Positions 25,287-37,109 of a stretch of DNA of 64,000 bases are shown in pieces. Position 1 is the first letter of the stretch, and each line of letters starts with the position of its first letter. The notes under the pieces are model-generated. The model was not told where the DNA came from. It searched no databases and saw nothing but the letters and a program-made list of their open reading frames with translations. Origin of the DNA: Galbula dea (lineage: Eukaryota; Chordata; Aves; Piciformes; Galbulidae); contig VWZX01010739.1 in the NCBI GenBank assembly GCA_013399015.1, positions 806,001 through 870,000 on the forward strand. Reading direction: 5' to 3'. The translations under genes and the position numbers were made by a program.

Positions 25287-25344
25287 CAGGTACTGCTGAA
25301 CCAGTGTGGAGGAAAGCTTGCTGTGGGTAGGCAAATGATTACTC
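25287..25344 (-). other. Candidate exon (58 bp), minus strand
   Basis: On the minus strand an exceptionally strong acceptor, about 20 pyrimidines ending tttttttgcag, is followed 58 bases later by a strong donor CTG|gtgagt. Frame 1 is open (SNHLPTHSKLSSTLVQQYL, one leading base, ends at a codon boundary) and frame 2 is also open (VIICLPTASFPPHWFSST). Frame 0 stops at its second codon. Splice-site quality on both sides is the best in the window. I do not recognise the peptide. It may be an internal exon of a large minus-strand gene or of a non-coding transcript. Confidence 0.35.
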
Positions 25345-25349
25345 CTGCA

Positions 25350-27030
25350 AAAAAAGAAAGAGAGAAGAGGTTGCTTATTTTTGTTAGCTGGTCCCTGTTA
25401 CCTTAGTCCCCACAGGTGTGAACAATTCCAAATTTAGGGTCCTATTTAACTTAGATTCAGTATATTTTTTTCAGCTAAACTGCTAGCTGACCATTAGACC
25501 CATTGCTATCCAGAACTGGATAATAGTTTACAGGCGTGTGTCTGTCTGTATTATAGGTTATTCATTGTATCCTTGGGTTATTTCAACCTCTTTGTGGAAG
25601 CAAATATCTCTCTGTTTTGAATTGATATGTTGCCATGTAAAAAAAATTCTTAGCCTATAGCTGAAATCCCCAAGCTCCATGACAAGTTAATAAACGGCTG
25701 TTACACAAACCAGTGGCACATTTATCAGACAAGATTCAGCAGAAATTCTACCATGGGAAAAAACAAACAAACTAAAAAAACCCAGACAAACCCCAAATCC
25801 ATTGGATTATGCACCAGGAACACTAACAAATCTCTCTGGTTGGTTTGCTTTGGCCACTGTTATCAGTCTCTAGCTTTTACGAGCTCCTTTCTTTTCTGGC
25901 CACCTTCTTTAGCACCCCTGCTGCCTTGGAATTCTGATGAATGGTAAGGAAATTACTTTCTGAATTATTTTTGTTTTGGTAGTTGTAAAAGCAAATTTTG
26001 GCACTCTTGGGAGTAAAATTTTTGTTTTAATGTTCTGGTCAGTTCTTCATGTGTTTACTATAGATATTATCACTTATGTAAAGAAAGACCAACTGAGTTG
26101 CTGCAGGGATCAGTCTAATGAGGTTTAGAAAACAAGTTCAATAATTCTATCAAACCCACCAACACTCAATACTAAATCAGGTTCCTCCCTACAGAAGGTA
26201 CTCAGAGCATGGGAATGAGGAGGGCTCCTTTTGTGAGGTGGCATCTCTGGGTTTAAGAAGCTTGAGAGGGGAACTAGAGGCTCTGCACGTGTGAAGGACA
26301 GCATAGGATTGAGTAAAATCTTTGAAAGAAAAAGAAATTGCCAACAAAGGAAATAAACCCAAGTTGATTAGGTATGGATTCAAGGTAGCTCCTTCTGGAG
26401 ATAAGTGCAGGTGCTGACTGAGGGCTGTGTAAGATTTAACAGCATGAGTAGCAGAGATCTGTGACTATTTGTCTCCTTCTCTCCTTCCTACAGGGATGAA
26501 ACCCTGACTCTGAGAGCTGTGGCCCTGCAGCATGCTCTTTCTCTTTCCACTAGGTAACTGTGAGAAGCAAAGCTTAGAATACATTATTCACATCTAGGAC
26601 TACTCAGTACTTGGATAAACAACACACATCACTGTTATCTACATTGATGGAAAGAGAACCAATAGTCAATCATATAAAACTACATGCATTCATACATACA
26701 AGCATACATAAATATTTACAATGCTTGTGGACAGGAGAATCAGATATATAAACATTTGAAGCAGAAAAGCTATTTCTGTTTCACTTTATACTTACTCCAT
26801 CTTTTTTACCTTTCTATCCATAGTATGTCTTTCCAAAGAAAAGGCTATTTACTCTTCAGCAAGGATTAAAAAACTCTAAATGTGAAGCAATTAATTAAAT
26901 ATATCAAAATTGGCTGACAAAGAACCTGAGTAACTTAAAAAGTGAAGTAGAGCTATATGAATATGAAAGAAAACTACCTGTCACTGGAATGAAGAAGATT
27001 TAAAGCAATTCTCAAATCCTCCACAGACAT
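25350..27030. other. Non-genic sequence with A/C-rich tract
   Basis: No gene recognised. 25757-25800 is an A/C-rich low-complexity tract (aaacaaacaaac, aaacccagac units). 26684-26712 carries an imperfect CATA tetranucleotide run. A plus-strand donor-like ATG|gtaagg occurs near 25944, but frames before it are stopped. Confidence 0.6.
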
Positions 27031-27036
27031 CAAGAA

Positions 27037-27140
27037 TGACCTCTGGAAAATCACTGTGTTTCAATTCCCTTCATGAAATAGGGATGGCAATAATATTGAC
27101 TCTTTCACTTCAAGGCTGTCTTGTCTGCTTAATTGTAAGA
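27037..27140 (+). mobile_element. MIR-type SINE remnant
   Basis: The segment follows the MIR core and 3' region in order: 'tgacctctggaaaatcact', 'caattcccttcatgaaat', 'agggatggcaataatattga', 'tttcacttcaaggctgtctt'. The equivalents in MIR are 'tgaccttgggcaaatcact', 'cagtttcctcatctgtaaaat', 'ggggataataatactgac', 'ctcacagggttgttg'. It is the longest MIR fragment here, about 100 bases, but clearly old. Confidence 0.6.
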
Positions 27141-27149
27141 ACACTGAGT

Positions 27150-29150
27150 GAAGATAGCCTCATTCTTTGTAAATCTAGCCCTTAGCACTTTCCTCTTTCT
27201 CCAAAAAGTTAAAGCATAATTTCACTGAAAGGGTCTTGTATAGAGCAAGTTACCAGTAAGTACAGCAAGAGGACAAACAAGTTCAATTATAGCTAATAAA
27301 TGAATCTAAAGGACAAAACTGTAAAGCCAGTTCTTATTACCAAACTATACAATGAAAAAAGTCTGGGAAACAGGCTGCCCAAAAGGCATTTGTTGTATTT
27401 CAGGGACAGTTTCATTTGTCCAGATGGCAGAGGAAGTTAATTAGGGAACTGGTGCCATGAAGCTGATTCTAACTTGTAAGGAGAAGCTGAGTAAGAGTTT
27501 GAAAGCAGAAATAAATTAGGGAGGGGGTGAAATCAGGAAATTGTTTGAGTTCTTTATGGCAAAGAGCTTTGCAGTAAGAACAGTGAAACCCAACAGATTC
27601 AGAGAATTGGTAGGTTGGATTTTTGGGAAGAAATTCTAAAGGAAAAAGAAGTGCAGGAGAACTGACAGTTATTAAACCAGACTATATTAAAAACACAAAG
27701 GCAAAAGAATCTACCATAGAGGGAAAAGACTTGGTATGACTCTTTAAGGAACTTAAAATTTTAAAAGGAACACATCATAAAGGAGGAATGGAAAGGTATT
27801 GTGAAACAAGACAGGTATAAAATCAGGGGGGGAAATATAAAGGTTAAAAGGGAATTATTGCTAGAAAGGAATATCAGAGAAAACAGGAAAAAGGTGCTTT
27901 CAGTACCATGAGAAGATGGCAAAGGTAGAGATTATTTAATGGAAGAAGAAAGCAAATATGGGGTGACAGAGAAGGCTGAAGGATTCAAGTCTCAGTCTTT
28001 CCCCAAAGCTCCAGGTATTTTATGTGTTGATTTCAACAAAAAGACAGGAAAGGTATGGATGTTCAGACAGACCAAGAACCTGAAGAAATTCATCCTAGAG
28101 TAGTTAGGGAACTAGTCAAAGCAATATTAGGACCAGTAACTAACCAGTCCTAACTATGTGTCAGCACTTGTAAGGGCCACGTGGGTGGTGTATGGGAGGA
28201 GCTGAGTAGATGCCTGGAAGGTGCAGTATGTTTCCTGGTTTATCTCTAACATGACACCTATAGTCAACAGATGCTTTTAGTTCTAGGATACTATTTCCCT
28301 TGATGGTCCCATTCCTGCAAATGTATTTCAGGGAACAGCAACTTTTATTTTCAATACATCTCTAAGTATTGAAATTCTGATGTGAATATATCTTGAGCAC
28401 TCAGAAGTTAAATAACCATCATAATTAACTCCAAATTTATTTGTAAAATTTCTTGTGACTTCTAAGTGAACCACATGCTAGTTTGAGTCTTGAGGCCAAC
28501 ACTGCATCAACCAGTAAATTTCTGCTCATATTCTGTATCTGCACACTGGAGCTAGAGAAAATATGCAGGAAATTGTCCCTAGAAGGGTATGTGATTTATA
28601 ATGCCTTGGGCCAAGTGCTACAATTTATGCACTGTGTCCTACATAGCCTAGCCCAGAGGTTCTGCATAACACTTTGATGAAGATTTAATTTATGTCCTGT
28701 AATGATAGTGTAGTCTGTCATATCACTATTTAAGTACATTAAACAGCAACACCATAAAACTTCTCATGTTCATTTAGAAGTCAGAAGTAATTCAGCAGGG
28801 GGAAAAAAAAAGAAGGATTTTTCATATCAGAAACAAGATCTCATCTTGTGAGGCAATTCTGTTGTGGTTGGAAGCTTCTGATCCTTTGCTTTAGAGATAC
28901 TTCTAGGCAGCAAGGCAGTAATCTATGAACATTATATGTGGGTATCCTGTCCTAACTCCCTGGGTAGTACAATAAATTAACATGATGTGCAATGAGATGC
29001 CAACATATCTGAAACAACCATCAAACATGTTTTCATCTGAGACCTGGTAATTGACTGTCTGGGCACTCCCAGTCCCTATTAGCTCTCAGTCAAACAGATT
29101 AATATAAATTATCAGAAAACAAGCCCTACACATTTTGCTTTCAGAAATGT
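27150..29150. other. Non-genic purine-rich sequence
   Basis: No gene seen. The stretch 27460-27980 is noticeably purine-rich on the plus strand (many gaa, gga and aag words), with few pyrimidine runs; no family or function recognised. Confidence 0.6.
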
Positions 29151-29155
29151 TAGGA

Positions 29156-29215
29156 TCACTCACTCAGGCTGCTCCTAGCTGGAGCTAGGAGCACTGCCTA
29201 ACTCGTGGTGAGTGA
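29156..29215. repeat. Compound inverted repeat / hairpin, 60 bases
   Basis: The core arms TGCTCCTAGCT (29170-29180) and AGCTAGGAGCA (29183-29193) are exact inverted copies separated by GG. Outside them AGGC (29166-29169) pairs with GCCT (29196-29199), and TCACTCAC (29156-29163) pairs exactly with GTGAGTGA (29208-29215). In total 23 base pairs nest in 60 bases, with small asymmetric internal loops. Physically the loop would open to about four bases (TGGA). Seen directly in the sequence; function unknown. Confidence 0.75.
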
Positions 29216-29219
29216 CAAG

Positions 29220-31545
29220 GAGCTGCTTTCTAAGCAGCTTCTTAATGATAACATTTCAGACCAGAGCTTTGCTCCTCCATCCTCCCATCCATATGGGGAG
29301 GTGAGAATTAGATTCTCAGATATGAGTCCTGGTGTCCTTCCTCTGCTAAATGATATTATTTGCAATGAGGCTGTCAGATATCTGTCAGTAGACTGGTTGG
29401 TCAAGGTATAAAGCCCTAATGCAGGCCAAGTGCCACACTGGTATTATTATGTAGCTCAATCAAATATAACATTATGAATTCCAGTCCAGCATGAGACACT
29501 CTTAAAAATCTAGTCAGAATTTCCCTGAATTGAAATGGTAATGGATTCTCATTTTCTATGGACACTTTGAGAGGAATATGCAAAATATCTTAAATAAGGG
29601 ATGACCCATGCACAGAGGTTAAATGGAATTATTCCATGTAAACTCATTCTCTTCAGCCCAGAGTAACTGAGACAGATGCCAGAGAGTTTAGAGGTAGACA
29701 TCCCAAAGGAATGAATGTGTATAAAATGGCTTCACTTAAATTTGCATACACCTTGGTTTTATTATTTATGACAAAGACAAAATACTTGGCTAGACTTGGT
29801 CTACAAACTGGATAGATTGGTTTTCATCTCCTTTTTTCTGGCAAAGCTGTATCTTGTTTAACAAGAGTTAAGTATTCCTGATTCTGATGTTCATATGGGC
29901 TGAAAAATCTCTCAAGAGCTTCCTAAAGTAGCTAAAGCACTGCCTGAAGAAGTAAGAATGAATAGGATAAAATCTGTCTTCTCCTATTTCTCTGAAGCTT
30001 TTTTGCATACATTTGTCTTTTCCTTATTCTCAGATAAGAACCAGCTAAACTAGTTTACTTTTGTCAGGCATTCTCTTCAGTTTTTACAAAGTTAGGACCC
30101 CTGTGTGAAGTTTAAACACTAAATTAATAAACACAGCAGAGGGTGGAACTCAGTTTCTCAAGTTCTGTTTATATAAAAGCTTTTGAAATGCAACTGCTAA
30201 TAAGATACCAGAAAATTTGTTTTAAAATGACTTGACTGAGGTAATTTAAATAGCACCCAAAAATTTCTTGTTATACAAAAAAGATGTGTTTGCTTTGGAA
30301 TAATTGTTATCAGTGGGAAATATTGTATTAAAAGAAATAACAAAATGGCATAGCTCTCTTAGAGGCAAGATCTAAAAAGATGATTTTTAGTACCTTAGCC
30401 ACATGTAGCTGACACTCAAACTAAATGTACACAGAGTAAGGCTGAAAATATCCAGTTCTTACTCAGGAATTTCTTCAACTCAGAACAACATTTGTGGTGA
30501 TTTCAGACACATTCTAATTCCATTTAATTGTCCTTGAAACAATGCTAAGGGCTGTGGCATGTAATAACCATGAGGGAAATCCTATTGGTGCAGATTCAAA
30601 GGAAAGATTTAAGTATCACAGCAGCAGTGTACTTTCTGGACTTCAACAGAAGAAACAGCTTAAGAGATGGAAATTCTACAGGTATTTTATCTATTTCTTG
30701 AGTTGCAGTTACATTAATTTGAACATTCTGCAATTTATGTTTCTGTTCTTAATGTAAGTGATTGGTGTCACCTTTCCTGAATGAAGCATTTCTCTCCTAC
30801 CATAATGCAGTTCCTAAAACCCATTAAAATCAGAGACACAATGTTAAAATGTCAAGTGTGTAATTGATGTGTGAAATAAATGGACTCTTAGGGCTATGCA
30901 AAGGGTGAACAGGCACTCTGAAGAATACTTCAAATGAATGCAGTAGTATTGTCTGTTCAAATAGAATAGACAGGAACATTTTAAGCCAGCTTTTACCACT
31001 GCCCTTCTTTTCTCTTTCCTGACAAGGGCTGTAAAACACAAACAACAGTTCAACAAATGTATTTCATTTGGGAAAAAAAATCTTCTGCAAATCTCCCATT
31101 TCTCTGAAATAGATGCAAAGTGAGAAAGATTAGGAACAGAGCAAACTGTTTGATTTTTATTCTTTTTCCATGGTAAGATTAGACAAACATGAAGCTGAAG
31201 TTAGTTTCTGATTACATTTTTCATGGTGTAGTAAAAGACCAGGAGCAACCACCACTCACTGAAGCCTTGAGCAAAGGTTCAAGAGAAAGAATGCTCCAAT
31301 TACCTAGAAAGTAATTTTTAAAACCCCTAACTTTTGGCACTTCCAGAAACTGAGGAATAATTATTGATTTTATTCCAATGAAACTGTATCCATTAAATAA
31401 GCACAGACCTAATATTTTCTTCCTCTTTTTAATTTATTGAAATGGGATACATTTCTTAACACTGAAAAGCTATTAAATTTTGTAATTGCACAAAAAGTGA
31501 CACTTCTACAATTGAGAGATTAAGACATCAGTGTGGATATTTATG
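29220..31545. other. Non-genic sequence, no feature seen
   Basis: No gene, RNA gene or repeat recognised. Opposed short frames at 29198-29411 shadow each other. Confidence 0.65.
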
Positions 31546-31550
31546 TAGAT

Positions 31551-31570
31551 AATATTTATTAATAAATATT
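31551..31570. repeat. Perfect 20-bp AT palindrome
   Basis: AATATTTATTAATAAATATT is its own reverse complement with no spacer. All A/T, so chance is not excluded in AT-rich DNA. Confidence 0.8.
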
Positions 31571-31579
31571 CATTTTTAA

Positions 31580-34500
31580 AGAAGTTGCATAATTTTACCC
31601 TATGATAAAAGGCTTGAAATTATTCTGTAATTTAAGAGCACAGATGAACACCTTTGAAACATCTAAAGAGGACAGATAGCTACAGGGATAGATGTATAGA
31701 TGGTGGAGATTAATAGAGCCTAACCTTCTTCTAATCAGTTTGAAGATTTTAATCTCCACTACTACCAGTAGAATTTAAATGTGTATTTAATTGCATAAAT
31801 GTTGCAAAGTATCATACTTTATAGCTCTACAGTCCTTATGAATATTCACATAAAAATAATGATTGCAAATAGGTTGTCAATAGAGCAGATAGTCTGAAAT
31901 ACTAATAAACCTCATGATAATAATCGACCCTTCTATAGCATTTCCCATCCAAGGTATATTATGGCCCTTTCTCTTCAAATTAACAAGACTTAATTAGAAT
32001 ACTTTTCAATTACCTTGGGAGACTGCATCATGAGAGAGTAAAATGAGAAAGATCAGTCTACAGGAAGGAAGCCTGGTCTTGTAAACAAGCAATGAACTAC
32101 AACAGAGGAAATCTGGAATGGAAAGAGGACACTAATCGTGGACAGGTTTATGCACATTTATAAATCCAGAATAGTTTGGCTTCCTTCCCCCCTTTATTAA
32201 AGTCTTCAAGTAGTCTGGAGTTAAAAGGAATTTAGTATTTTGGCCATTTGATGTGGTAGAAGTTGTCATCTCTCACACTCTTAGTCAAGATTTCATATTG
32301 TTTCACTGTGAAGAAGCCACTGTTAGAGTTCTATTTAATTCCTCCTAACAATTCATGAGAAGCAGTATTTTCTTTAATTCTGCTGTATATTTTGCTCAGT
32401 GGTGACAATAAATGAAAAATCAAAGCCTAATGAAAGTCTGGGATTTACTTAGGAAGTTAGAGGACCCAGGTATCACACATACAGATGTTCAAAACTACAG
32501 TCAGAGCACAGCAGTCTTGTATGTCCAGATCTCTCAAAGCTGACATCCACATCTGTGGTTTAATAATTATGTCTGTTCCATTCATGATCTACTTTTCAAA
32601 ATCATGGTAAATGTTCTAGTCCTAAGGGGTCAAATGGTAGATTGCAGACAACTTAAGTTATCATTCCTCAAATGAAAGAGATTGACCTTGTCCACCTTCA
32701 CACTTAAATGTGAAGTGGAATGTGATGAGCTTAGCTTAAGCCTTAGGAGGATACTTGCAACTGTATAATTATTGTCTCTGTCTTCCTAGATACAATCTGC
32801 CACTTCACTCCAAATCTGATATGCAAGCCTGAATTACCAAGAGAAATTCAGTTGCCTGTTTAGAGTGCCTCAAGGTTCCTACATTCCACTAGAACTGTGT
32901 CTTACTTCAGGTCAGTCCATGCAAAGCAGCATTCGAGCAGTAATCATTGTTTCCAGACAATTACCTTTGATCACACTACTTAAATCTCCTGACCAGACCA
33001 ATTCAATGACAGCACACTTGCAAGCATGTAAATTCACTCCCCCTGCTTCCTCTGACAGAGCTGTGTTAGAAAAGTAACCTTCCAGTGATCTCAGACAGTC
33101 TTTTTTCCATTAGATAGCCATTGATTTTTGTCATCAGGTTCTAATGAAACTTGAAATTAACACATATTTTCTTCAACAAAGGAAAAAAGTTTTTTAATTA
33201 ACCTGGGTTCCCTCTGCCACAGCTGAATAGAAAGCATTGTTGGTACACCCTAACCTGCAGAGCCTGTGTGCAGCATTATCTTTCCCCTTCATGGGTACAC
33301 AGGTACAGATGTATTTTCATATATTTTGTTTTTTTAATTTCTGGGTTTGTTTCAACAAGACACATAGTGGTTAAAATTATCTCTACCTTAGCAGTGGAAC
33401 ACTTCCATAGAAAGCATTCCTTCCATGGGTGGACTGAAGCTAAAAGGCAAAGATCCTTTCTGCTATAAATCATCAGAAGTTTGCTGCTTTGAACAGAGCA
33501 GAGTTGATTTACACCAGCTCAGGACCTGCCAGCAAACCTCTGAAATACAAAATATGTCCTTTTCCTTTTTTCTTTAAGCCACCTCATTCTTAGTACCTGT
33601 TGAAAGGAACTCTAAAGTGTTTACTTGTCAAGAAGATAAAATATTTGCTGTTAAAGTTCATTCCCTTAAGCTTTCAAGTGATTGTCAGCATTGTTGGAGT
33701 CGTTCTTCTCCCCTTAGCAAACCCCAGTTTCAGTACAGAAACTCCTGGTAGTGTTTAGAGGAGAAGGGAGTCTCCCAGCACAGTGGAGGAGGTCTGTGTG
33801 CTTGGGAGCTGTGGGGGGATCTGCTGAGACAGGAGGGCACTGCCCAGTTATACGATGTCTTTCCATCTCCCTCCTTTTGCCCAAGTTATCCAAGCAGCAA
33901 TCAGATACCAGATGTCAGAATGTTCACCAGCAAGTTAGGTTGCCAAATCCTCACTCTTCCTAAGTACCTTTTGTGTGTGGTTGTTTTTAAAGGCAGAGTT
34001 AGCACAAAGGAGTACATGGTGAATAGTGAGAAAATGGCAGAAGTCACTCCCAGCATCAGACACTCTAGGACAATTCTGTAGTGATTCATCAGAGCTTGAT
34101 TCTGTCAGTGTTCTGAGGTCTAAGATTTTATGGCTATTTTAAGAGATTGGGGCATGAATGGAATTTTTTCAATTCTGATTTCCTTATGAAACAGAAAAGT
34201 AGAAACAATTTAAAAGACTTCTCTCCCTTCCCCCTATTATCCATGAAGTTAAGCAGATCATCAGCCCACAAGATCAATAAAAACATTTATTAGCTGAGGA
34301 ACTGTCAACTCAGGACTTGTACAACTAAACACAAGAGTCTGCTTCTGAAATCATGGAACTATTAAAAGATTTACTACATCCTAAATCAGCTGCAGAATTA
34401 CAAGTGTATGCTTGCATGACTGTGTTTATCACTACTTAGCTTCTCTGAATTGTCAGTGCCTATAATCTGGTTTATGTACCCATTTATGCATTGGTATCAC

Positions 34501-37020
34501 TAGGTTTTGAAACTTCTCTGAAACCTAAAGTTCTAGAAAGTGTTTGATTTCATTTTCAAAATGTAGATAAATATATAGTTTATATATTTTAGGTTTCATA
34601 GGTGGAAAGCCAGCTTTCTTTCAACTAAGCTTTTAATATTGCAAGGACATGTCTATATTTGATAACACAAGCTCCAAGCATTTGTGAAGTGTTTCCTTTT
34701 CCTTCTTGCTTGCTTTCAAAAATTGCTCAAATTCTAGATTCCTTTAACCTGTCTTTAGAAAGTTTTAATTAGAAAGCCATACTTTGATTTGCTTTAGCTT
34801 ATTTGTGCCAAGGGAAAAACAGGTCAAGACTAATACATATCAGCCTCAAAAGGAGCAAATGAAAAGAGACTGACTGTGTGAATCTGTCTGCACTTGGATT
34901 TGAGAGATCTCATCCCTCATGCTTTCATCATTCTGGCATGTACTTAAGATAAATACTTCAATTTTGACCAGGAATCCAATCCTGGATCCTAGCAGTATCC
35001 CCAAAAAGATTTGATTCAACCTAGTACAAACCTGGTGCAAACGCACCGGAGTATGTCTGAGAAGCTCAAAGTATTCTGAATGTGTTGAGATTATTGCAAT
35101 CTGCTGCAGCCCAGGTGCCCACAACTCACTGTTCATCAAGCCCCCAGAACTCCAGAAATCTCTCACAGGCTATTTTGCTTTTTATGCAGATAAAATTTCA
35201 AGAAAGAAAACAAGATTTAACTGGAAAATATCAATACAATCCTCCATCCACACAGGAAGGCAGACAGGCAGAACTTACCAGAGTCTAAACTAAAGCACAC
35301 ACTACTTAGCATTTATTCTCCTTCCCCAGAGAGCCAGTTTCCTTTATTAATTCCCTGGATGCTGAGTTGACTTGTTTGATAACCTGAAAAGGTTGAGTGT
35401 CTGCAAAGTTACATTCCAACACACTGCTTACTTGATATTTTTAGAGATCATACCAACACTTCACATTTGTCAAGCTTCGTGATCTTTTTATAGTTTGATT
35501 TACATAACTGTGTTTCTTTCCTTCCAATAAACATCCAAGCAATTCAAGACTTAATTGATTCCCAGCCTGTTGCAATTGTAGCAGAAATGAGACTAAAGAT
35601 GAGAAGTTATGCCAATAAGTGAATGACAGAAAGACAGACTGTTTATCTGAGAAAACACTCTTGGCAAGTTCTGTTCTAGCTCAGTCAGGGAACAGTCTAT
35701 TACAATAATGCTTAGAGACTATGAAACAAGTTTAAAATCCAAATATTGCATTACTTCTAAAAACACAAAAAGAATAAATAGCCCAGTGCTGGTGATTTAA
35801 AGCAAGCTGCTAATAGCTTAAATCATCTGATCAAAAACTAATGCATTGTGTATAGCTCTAAATTGTGGTTTCTTTTTCCTGTTGCAATCCATAAAGATTC
35901 CAATGTCAGATACAAATCACCATCAGGCTTCACAAATTAGACAGAAAGTGAAGTCAATAATTTCTACCTTAGGCTCTGAGTACAGTATATCTGCTAGATT
36001 AAATCACTCAGGGAAAGCTAGCTGAGGTTTTACTTGTTTAGAAGGATAAGCAGCCAGATCATACTCCCAGCACATTGCTCTGCCAATGCACTGTCACTCT
36101 GATTTGTAATGCCAATTCCCAGTTTAAGCTAGACCTCAATCCACTTCTCCCCTTTAGAATTACTCTGCCAATCTAATGTTCCATCTGCAGCTCCAGTGGT
36201 AGCCTGCTGATTGCTCTGCTCTGTCAAAATTCATGGCAATTCTGTGAAAGGACAGACACTAAGCCAGAACTTCCATCCTGAAGAAATGTCTCATTTCCAA
36301 AACTGTAGTGAGAAGAGGAGGGGGAAGGGGCAAAGCTTCCTTTTGTTCAGTACCAGAACCAACTTTCAGCAGTAAGAAATTTTCCAGAGATAGGAATTTA
36401 AAAGAAAATCCAAAGCAAACCAACAACAAAAAAAGCAGCAACATGTTGGAAGAAAGTAAATAGAGATTTGTTATCATTTTTGCAGTCTGAGGAGGATGGC
36501 AGTGATGCTTGTCAGCCAAGCAGTCCAGAGTAACAATCATATGTGGGGTCCAAGGGAATGAGTGGCCCATAAATGGCCATAAGTGGACTTAACCTGTTGA
36601 ATCATACAGAATGCTTCAATTCCACTGAATAAGCATTTTCCAATTTAAAAACAATCTCTAAAAAACTTCAAGAGGCTCTAAATGCTTAGGCATCACATAT
36701 CTCCTCTGCTGATATGACTTGAATGTAACAGCATTTTCAACATGTCCTTTTCTGTTTATATTGTATATTCCACTATCATGCTGTCAGAAATTATATTTTA
36801 GTCTGATTTTCTTCTCCCCTAGGATGATAACAATTACAGAATTGTTCTCTTGAAGCCAGAGAATACAGAGGAAGTGTGAAGACAGCCAAAATTCTGTCTC
36901 CTGTCTAATTCCAAGTGTAGTGTATTTACTCTTAGCTTGTCATAGCTCTTTGCTCTCAGCTGGTATTTGGCATATGAGACAACTCACAAATGACCCATTA
37001 TGAGATGAAAAAAGTATTTA
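31580..37020. other. Non-genic AT-rich sequence
   Basis: No gene recognised. A small hairpin (CTGGTGC 35032-35038, AAAC loop, GCACCGG 35043-35049) with retained CpGs lies in a 106-codon minus frame that has no family motif. A minus-strand donor-like CTG|gtaagt lies near 35279, without a good acceptor. Confidence 0.6.
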
Positions 37021-37028
37021 GTGGTGGA

Positions 37029-37102
37029 TTGGATTTATTTTGGGTGCACATTGAGAGCTCAGAATGGTATAATATGGTTACTTCCCATGCACCCTAATCC
37101 AA
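37029..37102. repeat. Imperfect inverted repeat with two paired blocks
   Basis: TTGGATT (37029-37035) pairs with AATCCAA (37096-37102) and GGGTGCA (37042-37048) with TGCACCC (37088-37094), nested around a 39-base centre. The left internal loop is six bases, the right one base. No target-site duplication was seen, so a miniature transposon is not supported. Confidence 0.55.
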
Positions 37103-37109
37103 TGGAGGC

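Noticed and set aside
34846..35166. Minus-strand coding exon around the CpG-containing 'gtgcgtttgcaccag'
   Set aside because: The donor would be gtttgt and the acceptor lacks a pyrimidine tract; the peptide is not recognised.
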